Assembly (NCBI RefSeq): GCF_000308875.1
Contig: NZ_BAGL01000128.1
Coordinates: 293,515 to 357,514 of the forward strand
Source: Nocardia transvalensis NBRC 15921
Lineage (GTDB): Bacteria; Actinomycetota; Actinomycetes; Mycobacteriales; Mycobacteriaceae
Direction: 5' to 3'
DNA: 64,000 nt
In this document: positions 26,554 through 32,612 of the stretch, piece after piece
Position numbering within the stretch: the stretch's first letter is position 1
Layout: every line of letters begins with the position of its first letter
Position numbers and translations under genes: made by a program
Notes under the pieces: generated by a model
Databases searched by the model: none
What the model was told of the DNA's origin: nothing
The model's input: the letters and a program-made list of their open reading frames with translations, nothing else

Positions 26554-26566
26554 TAGGCAAGCCTAA
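26554..26566 (-). promoter_or_regulatory. IdeR/DtxR-like iron box overlapping the hmuT -10
   Basis: TAGGCAAGCCTAA is an almost perfect palindrome (TAGGC-2-GCCTA), like the centre of the TTAGGTTAGSCTAACCTAA family. On the hmuT strand it includes TAGGCT (TANNNT), which ends 7 nt before the ATG, so repressor binding would cover the promoter itself. Confidence 0.7.
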
Positions 26567-26601
26567 GAGGTGCCGGCGCCCGGAGGCGATCGGGCCGCCG
26601 C

Positions 26602-27564
26602 TCACCCGCCGCTCACGTCGTCGAGGGCGGCGGCGATGGCGCGCGGCAGTTCCAGGGTCTCGGCGGCGAGAATGCCGGTGAGCTGCCCGATATCGCGGGC
26701 CCCGGCGATCATGCTGGCGACGCCGGGCCGGTCGCGGATCCAGGCCAGCGCCACGGCCAGCGGCGAGGTGCCCAGCCCGTCGGCGGCGGTCAGCAGCGCG
26801 TCCACGACCCGGGCGGCGTGATCGTCGAGGCGGTCGCGGATCTCCTCGGCGGTCCGCTCGTCGGCGCCGCGGGAATCGGCCGGGACGCCGTCGCGGTACT
26901 TGCCGGTGAGGATGCCCCCGGCCAGCGGCGACGCCGCGATCAACCCGACACCGTGATGTGCGGCGGCGGGCACGACGTCCCGTTCCACGCCGCGGCCCAG
27001 CAGCGAGTAGGAGCCCTGGGCGGCGGTGATGGGCGCCGCGGAGGCGAGCGTGGCGAGCTGCCAGGCGTTGTGCCCGCGCACGCCCGCGTACCGGACGCGG
27101 CCCGAGCGCACCGCGTATTCGACGGTGGCGGCGATCTCGTCGAGCGGGGTGCGCGGATCCCACGCCGCGACGCTCCACAGGTCCAGGTAGTCGGTGCCGA
27201 GATCGGCGAGGGTGCGGTCGAGCTGGCGCATGAGGGTGCGCCGGGAGGCGTCGACGCTCCAGTGGATCTCGGCCGCGGGCGCACCGTCCGGATCGGTCAC
27301 CCCCGGCACGGCCGACAGTCCCGCGCACCCGGAGATCACCAGGTCGTCGCGCGGGACGAGTTCGCCGATCAGCGTGCCGAGGACCCGTTGCGCGGAGCCG
27401 CCGTGATAGGCGGGCGAGGTGTCGACCAGCGTGCCGCCGGCCTCCACGAACGCCACCAGCTGCACACCGGCCTCGTCGTCGTCGGTCTCCTTGCCCCAGG
27501 TGTGGGTGGCCAGTCCCATCCGGGAGACCCGTAAGCCGCTGCGCCCCACCGCCCGCTGTTCCAT
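26602..27564 (-). CDS. Aldo/keto-reductase-fold protein with missing catalytic Lys and His
   Basis: A 320-residue TIM-barrel protein. Fold markers are intact: VDTSPAYHGGSAQRVLG (Asp and Tyr of the tetrad), a Leu-Gly-Thr-Asp-Tyr-x-Asp-Leu strand, and NADPH-loop features SPLAGGILTGKYRDG and MIAGARDIGQL. The strand that normally reads VIATKxG is VISGCAG, so Lys is Cys. The segment usually YQVHxxDP is WSVAAWDP, so His is Ala. It may be a non-redox or altered member. The ATG directly after a GTG is preferred. It is divergent from uppP. Conserved placement beside uppP in related genera would argue for a real function. Confidence 0.85.
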   Translation of the reverse strand: MEQRAVGRSGLRVSRMGLATHTWGKETDDDEAGVQLVAFVEAGGTLVDTSPAYHGGSAQRVLGTLIGELVPRDDLVISGCAGLSAVPGVTDPDGAPAAEIHWSVDASRRTLMRQLDRTLADLGTDYLDLWSVAAWDPRTPLDEIAATVEYAVRSGRVRYAGVRGHNAWQLATLASAAPITAAQGSYSLLGRGVERDVVPAAAHHGVGLIAASPLAGGILTGKYRDGVPADSRGADERTAEEIRDRLDDHAARVVDALLTAADGLGTSPLAVALAWIRDRPGVASMIAGARDIGQLTGILAAETLELPRAIAAALDDVSGG

Positions 27565-27797
27565 CACCGTGCCCGTACTTCCGTCACAGGCAAAGAGCCT
27601 AGGGCCCCAATCGCTTCGAGTCCGGCAGCGACCCGTCCCACCTCCGGAACGCCGCGAGCTGCGCAGGTCGGCGGCCCGTGCGCGGTGCGGGGGCCGCCGG
27701 GTGGGCCCTCTGGCCCGGTGGCGGGTAGGGTCGCTGCCGGACTCGGCCGGGCCCGATCACGCCCGGCCACAGCGGATTCGGCAATTGTGGAGGTGGC

Positions 27798-28739
27798 GTG
27801 GGCGCGTCGATGACGTGGGTACAGGCGCTGATACTCGGCGCGGTGCAGGGACTGACGGAGTTCCTGCCGATCTCGTCGTCGGCGCATCTGCGGATCGTGT
27901 CGGGGGTGTTCTTCGGCGACGACGCGGGCGCGTCGTTCACCGCGGTGACCCAGCTGGGCACCGAGGCGGCGGTGCTGGTCTATTTCGCCAAGGACATCTG
28001 GCGCATCCTGGTCGCCTGGTTCACCACCGTGTACCTGCGGCTGGCGTCGCGGTCGGCGCCGCGGGTGCCGGTCAGCGAGCAGGTCACCACCCAGCTGCCG
28101 GTGTACACCGGCGACGGGCCGCCGCCGCTGGACCCGGAGTCCCAGCGCGAGCTGGACTACCGCATCGGCTGGTACGTGATCATCGCCACCATCCCGATCG
28201 GGGTGCTGGGGCTGGTGTTCAAGGACGCGATCCGCACCGGCGCCCGCAACCTGTGGCTGATCTCGACGATGCTGATCGTGTTCGCGCTGGTGATCGCCGC
28301 GGCGGAGTACTACGGCCGCAAACTCCGCCCGATCGAGCAGCTGACCACCCGCGACGGCCTGATCATGGGTTTCGCGCAGTGCCTGGCGCTGATCCCGGGC
28401 GTGTCGCGGTCGGGGGCGACGTCGTCGGCGGGCCTGTTCATCGGGCTGACGCGCGAGGCGGCGGTGCGGTTCTCGTTCCTGCTGGCGATTCCGGCGGTGC
28501 TGGCGTCGGGCCTGTTCAGCCTGCCCGACGCGTTCGAACCGGCCGGCGAGGGACTCAACGCGTCGGGACCGCAGCTGCTGGTGGCGACGATCCTGTCGTT
28601 CGTCCTCGGCTACGCGTCGGTGGCGTGGCTGCTGCAGTTCGTGACCCGGCACTCGCTGAACTGGTTCGTCGGCTACCGCATCGTGCTGGGACTGGTGATG
28701 CTGGGCCTGCTCGCCGGGGGCGTGGTGTCGGCGACATGA
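27798..28739 (+). CDS. uppP: Undecaprenyl-diphosphate phosphatase
   Basis: A 313-residue integral membrane enzyme (BacA family) that removes a phosphate from undecaprenyl diphosphate, recycling the lipid carrier of peptidoglycan and arabinogalactan assembly. Motif 1 is QGLTEFLPISSSAHL at about residue 20, and motif 2 PGVSRSGATSSAGLF at about 205. The second cytoplasmic or periplasmic segment (about 85-120) is longer than in E. coli, as in other actinomycetes. GGAGG precedes the GTG by 4 nt; an ATG 12 nt later is possible. It starts the block that ends with mshC. Confidence 0.95.
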   Translation: MGASMTWVQALILGAVQGLTEFLPISSSAHLRIVSGVFFGDDAGASFTAVTQLGTEAAVLVYFAKDIWRILVAWFTTVYLRLASRSAPRVPVSEQVTTQLPVYTGDGPPPLDPESQRELDYRIGWYVIIATIPIGVLGLVFKDAIRTGARNLWLISTMLIVFALVIAAAEYYGRKLRPIEQLTTRDGLIMGFAQCLALIPGVSRSGATSSAGLFIGLTREAAVRFSFLLAIPAVLASGLFSLPDAFEPAGEGLNASGPQLLVATILSFVLGYASVAWLLQFVTRHSLNWFVGYRIVLGLVMLGLLAGGVVSAT

Positions 28740-28760
28740 AGCGTCCCTCCCTCCCACCAC

Positions 28761-28766
28761 TAGGCT
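28761..28766 (+). promoter_or_regulatory. -10 element (TAGGCT), leaderless histidine phosphatase
   Basis: TAGGCT ends 6 nt before the ATG of the histidine phosphatase gene, the spacing of a leaderless transcript. No clear -35 is visible. Confidence 0.45.
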
Positions 28767-28772
28767 GATTAC

Positions 28773-29534
28773 ATGACGGTGATCCTGCTGCGGCACGGGG
28801 TGTCCACCTCGAATATCGCGGCGACTCTGGCGGGCCGCAGTCCGGGTGTCGATCTGACCGACCGCGGCCGCGAGCAGGCCCTGGGCGTGGCGCAACGGCT
28901 GGCGGCCCTGCCGATCGAGCACATCGTGCATTCGCCGCTGGAGCGGTGCGCGCGCACGGTGGCGCCGCTGGCGGAGAAACTGGGCGTGACCCCGGTGCCC
29001 GAACCGCGGCTGCTCGAGGTCGACTACGGCGAGTGGACGGGCCGCAAACTCGCCGAACTGGTGCACGAGCCGCTGTGGAAGGTGGTGCAGCGGCACGCCT
29101 CCGGCGCGGTGTTCCCCGGCGGGGAGGGCCTGGCGCAGGTGCAGTATCGTGCCGTGGCCGCCGTTCGCGAGCACGACCGCGCCTTCGCCGAGCAACACGG
29201 GCGCGACGTGCTGTGGGTGGCGTGCACGCACGGCGATGTGATCAAGGCCCTGCTGGCCGACGCGTTCGGGATCCACCTGGACGGCTTCCAGCGCATCGTG
29301 GCCGAGCCCGCATCGATCGGCGTGGTGCGGTACACGCCGGCCGGCCCGTCGGTGTGGCGGGTAAACGACACCGGCACCGATCTGTCGGCGCTGGCGGCAA
29401 TCGTTGAGCAACGATCGGGTGAGCGGGCGGGACCGGTACCCGGCGGCGAGGTCGGTCCTGTCGGCGCGACAGGCACGGCCGCGGCGAGTACGGATAATGG
29501 GAATGCGGGACACCCCGATTCTCGTAGTGAGTAA
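28773..29534 (+). CDS. Histidine phosphatase family protein (Rv2135c-like)
   Basis: A 253-residue cytoplasmic protein of the phosphoglycerate-mutase-like clan. The catalytic LLRHGVST is at the N-terminus, with the second Arg in HSPLERCARTV, an acidic YGEWTG and the second His in VACTHGDVIKALL. The catalytic core ends near 205; the remaining 45 residues are Gly/Ser/Thr-rich and disordered. It lies between uppP and the DUF3090-like gene as in Mtb Rv2135c. The substrate is unknown; despite the clan name it is probably a phosphatase, not a mutase. Confidence 0.9.
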   Translation: MTVILLRHGVSTSNIAATLAGRSPGVDLTDRGREQALGVAQRLAALPIEHIVHSPLERCARTVAPLAEKLGVTPVPEPRLLEVDYGEWTGRKLAELVHEPLWKVVQRHASGAVFPGGEGLAQVQYRAVAAVREHDRAFAEQHGRDVLWVACTHGDVIKALLADAFGIHLDGFQRIVAEPASIGVVRYTPAGPSVWRVNDTGTDLSALAAIVEQRSGERAGPVPGGEVGPVGATGTAAASTDNGNAGHPDSRSE

Positions 29535-29558
29535 TGCAGTCGGTTTCAGGAGGTGCTG

Positions 29559-30143
29559 ATGGCCCGAGCAATCCATGTGTTTCGCACCCCCGATCGTTTC
29601 GTGGCCGGGACCGTCGGGGAGCCAGGTGATCGCTCCTTCTATCTGCAGGCCGTGGAGGAGCCCCGGGTGGTGAGCGTGCTGCTGGAGAAGCAGCAGGTGA
29701 AGGTGCTCGCCGATCGGATGGGGCTGCTGCTGGACGAGGTGGCGCGCAGATTCGGCGCGGAGGTCCCGCCGCAGGCGGACGAGGTCAGCGACGTCGACCC
29801 GCTGCAGATGCCGCTGGACGCGGAGTTCCGGGTCGGGACAATGGGTTTGGGCTGGGACGCCGACGCCGGTGCGGTGGTGGTCGAGTTGCTGGCGATCACC
29901 GAGACCGAGGTCGACGAGTCGGTGGTGCTCGACGACACCGAGGAGGGCCCGGACGCGGTCCGCGTCTTCCTCACGCCGTCCCAGGCGCGGGAATTCGCGT
30001 TGCGGTCGACGAAGGTGATCGCCGCGGGCCGCCCGCCGTGCCCGCTGTGCGGTGAGCCGTTGTCGACCAAGGGCCACATGTGCGTGCGCACCAACGGGTA
30101 CAAGCGCGGCGACATCTTCGGCGCGGCCGACCTGGAGGAATGA
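29559..30143 (+). CDS. DUF3090-like conserved protein (Rv2134c-like)
   Basis: A 194-residue soluble protein found across actinomycetes next to the SCO1664-type kinase-fold protein. Typical segments are PDRFVAGTVGEPGDRSFYLQ, LLEKQQVKVLADR and, near the end, CPLCGEP with a later Cys, which may hold zinc. Function is unknown. GGAGG precedes the ATG; the GTG within that site is rejected. Its stop is followed 6 bp later by the next gene, so the pair is almost certainly co-translated. Confidence 0.88.
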   Translation: MARAIHVFRTPDRFVAGTVGEPGDRSFYLQAVEEPRVVSVLLEKQQVKVLADRMGLLLDEVARRFGAEVPPQADEVSDVDPLQMPLDAEFRVGTMGLGWDADAGAVVVELLAITETEVDESVVLDDTEEGPDAVRVFLTPSQAREFALRSTKVIAAGRPPCPLCGEPLSTKGHMCVRTNGYKRGDIFGAADLEE

Positions 30144-30148
30144 CCCGG

Positions 30149-31009
30149 ATGGCGACCGACGGCGGCTCCGGCGATCCGTTCCACACCGGTGAACTGTCGG
30201 TGCTGGGCAGGGTGAGTATCGCCAGCAACCTCACCCTGGTCTGCGAGATCGGCGCCGACGGGCAGGTCCGCACCGACGGCCGGACCGCGGCCGAGCAGTT
30301 CACGGCAGTCGACGCATCGTTGCGCGTGGTGTACAAACCGGTGCGCGGGGAGCGGCCGCTGTGGGATTTCCCCGACGGCACCCTCGCCGGGCGCGAGGTA
30401 GCGTCCTACCGGGTGTCGCAGTCGCTGGGCTGGGGGGTGATCCCGGAGACGATTCTGCGGGAGGGCCCGCTCGGGCCGGGGATGGTGCAGCGGTGGGTGG
30501 AGTCGGTGGATTCCGCCGCCACGGGCTCGCAGCGGCTGGATCTGGTGGATCTGGTGCCGATCGGCGCGGTGCCCGACGGGTTCCGGGAGGTGCTGCGCGC
30601 GGTCGACGGCACCGGCTCGGAGGTGTCGCTGGTGCACGCCGACGATCCGCGGCTGCGGCGCATGGCGGTGCTGGACGTGCTGCTGAACAACGCCGACCGC
30701 AAGGGCGGGCATGCGCTCGAGGGCGTCGACGGCGCGGTGTACGGCGTCGATCACGGTATCTGCCTGCACGCCGAGCCGAAGTTGCGCACGGTGCTGTGGG
30801 GGTGGGCGGGGGAGCCGATCGAGGACGAGCTGCTGGCCGATATCGGCGCGTTCGTCAAGGCGCTGCCCGGCGCGCTGGGCGACGAGCTGGCCGATCATCT
30901 GACCGACGCGGAGATCGAGGCGCTGGGCGCGCGCGGCCGGCGGTTGCTGGATCATCCGGTGATGCCGCTGCCCGAGGGCGCGCGGCCGATCCCGTGGCCC
31001 GCGTTCTGA
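30149..31009 (+). CDS. SCO1664-family protein with PI3/4-kinase-like fold (Rv2133c-like)
   Basis: A 286-residue soluble protein. It carries kinase-like hallmarks: VVYKPVRGERPL with a candidate ATP-binding Lys (about residue 58), GREVASYRVSQSLGWGVIP, then LDVLLNNADRKGGH (catalytic-loop-like, about 180) and VDHGICLH (metal-loop-like DHG). This resembles the PI3/PI4-kinase and HipA-type atypical kinases, but no substrate is known. An ATG overlapping the previous stop has zero spacing from GGAGGA, so the ATG 9 nt further on is used. It is operonic with the DUF3090-like gene and precedes mshC. Confidence 0.87.
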   Translation: MATDGGSGDPFHTGELSVLGRVSIASNLTLVCEIGADGQVRTDGRTAAEQFTAVDASLRVVYKPVRGERPLWDFPDGTLAGREVASYRVSQSLGWGVIPETILREGPLGPGMVQRWVESVDSAATGSQRLDLVDLVPIGAVPDGFREVLRAVDGTGSEVSLVHADDPRLRRMAVLDVLLNNADRKGGHALEGVDGAVYGVDHGICLHAEPKLRTVLWGWAGEPIEDELLADIGAFVKALPGALGDELADHLTDAEIEALGARGRRLLDHPVMPLPEGARPIPWPAF

Positions 31010-31154
31010 GCGGCGACGCGCCGATTCCGCGCTGCGTCATTGCAACCGTTGACTTTCGGCAGTGGCTGCGTCGACGCAGGTCGTGCCGGGTCGGCGGGGG
31101 TGTCGCAGACCACGGGTGAGCGGGGGCGGCGGCCGGTGGCGGCGCTGCGGGCTC

Positions 31155-31160
31155 TACTCT
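31155..31160 (+). promoter_or_regulatory. -10 element (TACTCT), leaderless mshC
   Basis: TACTCT lies 6 nt before the mshC ATG, and no ribosome site is present, which supports a leaderless transcript. Confidence 0.5.
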
Positions 31161-31166
31161 CGAATC

Positions 31167-32405
31167 ATGCAGTCCTGGTCCGATATCGCCGTTCCCGCCG
31201 TCCCCGGATCCGGACCGCCGTTGCGGTTGTTCGACACCGCCGACCGGGCAGTGCGCCCGGTCACGCCGGGCGCGACGGCCACCATGTACGTCTGCGGGAT
31301 CACGCCCTACGACGCCACCCACCTCGGGCACGCCGCCACCTATCTGACGTTCGATCTGGTCAACCGGGTGCTGCGCGATAGCGGGCATCGGGTGCACTAC
31401 GTGCAGAACGTGACCGATGTGGACGATCCGCTGTTCGAGCGCGCCGACCGCGACGGCGTGGACTGGCGGGATCTGGGCAGCCGCGAGATCGAGCTGTTCC
31501 GGGAGGATATGGCGGCGTTGCGGGTGGTGCCGCCGCGCGACTACATCGGCGCGGTGGAATCCATCGGCGAGGTGGTCGAGCTGGTGGACAAGCTGCTGGC
31601 CTCCGGCGCGGCGTACGTGGTCGACGACGCGGAGTATCCCGACATCTACTTCCGGCACGACGCGACCGATCAGTTCGGCTACGAGTCGGGGTACGACCGC
31701 GAGACGATGGATCGGCTGTTCGCCGAGCGCGGCGGCGATCCGCAGCGTCCGGGCAAGCGTGATCCGATCGACGCACTGCTGTGGCGGATGGCGCGGCCGG
31801 GTGAGCCGTCGTGGCCGGCGCCGTTCGGGGCGGGCCGTCCGGGCTGGCACATCGAGTGCGCGGCGATCGCGCTGAACCGCATCGGCCCGGAGTTCGACAT
31901 CCAGGGCGGCGGCAGCGATCTGATGTACCCGCATCACGAATACTCCGCGGCCCATGCCGAGGCCCTGGTGGCGGGGCGGCGTTTCGCGCGGCACTACGTG
32001 CACGCCGGGCTGATCGCGCTGGACGGGGAGAAGATGTCCAAGTCGCGCGGCAATCTCGTGTTCGTCTCGAAGCTGCGCCGCTCGGGCGTGGATCCGGCGG
32101 CGATCCGCCTGGGCCTGTTCGCGGGCCACTACCGCCAGGACCGGGAGTGGAACGACGAGGTCTTCGCGGAGGCCCTCGCCCGCCTGGAGCTGTGGCGCGC
32201 GGCCGCGGCCCTCCCGTCCGGCCCGGCCGCGCAGGACACCGTCGCCCGCCTGCGCCAGCATGTGGCCGACGACCTCGACACCCCGAAAGCCCTCGCCGCC
32301 GTCGACAACTGGGCCCGCCAGGCCCGCGACTATGGCGGCCCCGACCCCGCGGCCCCCGGCCTCGTCGCCGACGCGGTCGACGCCCTCCTGGGGATCCGCC
32401 TCTGA
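31167..32405 (+). CDS. mshC: Cysteine:GlcN-Ins ligase of mycothiol synthesis
   Basis: A 412-residue enzyme that joins cysteine to glucosaminyl-inositol with ATP, the third main step of mycothiol, the thiol buffer of actinomycetes. It is a cysteinyl-tRNA-synthetase relative. HLGHAATY is the HIGH motif, Cys in MYVCGITPYD and in GWHIECAAIA with His in MYPHHEYS bind zinc, and EKMSKSRGN is the KMSKS loop. The length (412) and absence of an anticodon domain separate it from CysS (about 460). This gene is strong evidence for an actinomycete. Together with uppP and the two conserved hypotheticals it forms the core syntenic block. Confidence 0.96.
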   Translation: MQSWSDIAVPAVPGSGPPLRLFDTADRAVRPVTPGATATMYVCGITPYDATHLGHAATYLTFDLVNRVLRDSGHRVHYVQNVTDVDDPLFERADRDGVDWRDLGSREIELFREDMAALRVVPPRDYIGAVESIGEVVELVDKLLASGAAYVVDDAEYPDIYFRHDATDQFGYESGYDRETMDRLFAERGGDPQRPGKRDPIDALLWRMARPGEPSWPAPFGAGRPGWHIECAAIALNRIGPEFDIQGGGSDLMYPHHEYSAAHAEALVAGRRFARHYVHAGLIALDGEKMSKSRGNLVFVSKLRRSGVDPAAIRLGLFAGHYRQDREWNDEVFAEALARLELWRAAAALPSGPAAQDTVARLRQHVADDLDTPKALAAVDNWARQARDYGGPDPAAPGLVADAVDALLGIRL

Positions 32406-32470
32406 TCCGGTCGTATCGCGGCACGCTCTCGGCACGCCGACGTACTACAGGCCATTCCGGCATACGCACG

Positions 32471-32530
32471 TCGGCTTTCCCGGCATGCTTTCGCACTTCG
32501 GCTTTTCCCGGCATGCTTTTGGCCGGGATC
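32471..32530. repeat. Partial copies of the dispersed palindrome family (half-arms in direct repeat)
   Basis: Two direct copies of one arm, TTTCCCGGCATGCTTT followed by TTTTCCCGGCATGCTTTTGG, lie after mshC without the second complementary arm. The sequence differs from the 11.9-kb copy by C for G and A for G changes. This may be a decayed unit; it lies in the 207-bp gap between mshC and the fusion gene. Confidence 0.7.
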
Positions 32531-32564
32531 CTCGAGCCGCCACACCCCCACACTTTGACTCGGC

Positions 32565-32589
32565 GAGATAATTGGTCATTAATGGTCTC
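32565..32589. promoter_or_regulatory. Imperfect AT-rich palindrome upstream of the triple-fusion gene
   Basis: A 25-bp imperfect dyad (GAGA and TCTC ends, ATT and AAT inner arms) overlaps a possible promoter, TTGACT at 32555 and ATTAAT at 32578. It has the look of a TetR-type operator. It ends 24 bp before the GTG start. Confidence 0.35.
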
Positions 32590-32612
32590 AGGCTCGACGA
32601 GGAGGTTGGACG

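Noticed and set aside
27564..30077. 837-codon minus-strand open frame opposite uppP, phosphatase and DUF3090-like genes
   Set aside because: It crosses three real genes on the other strand and has shadow-type composition.
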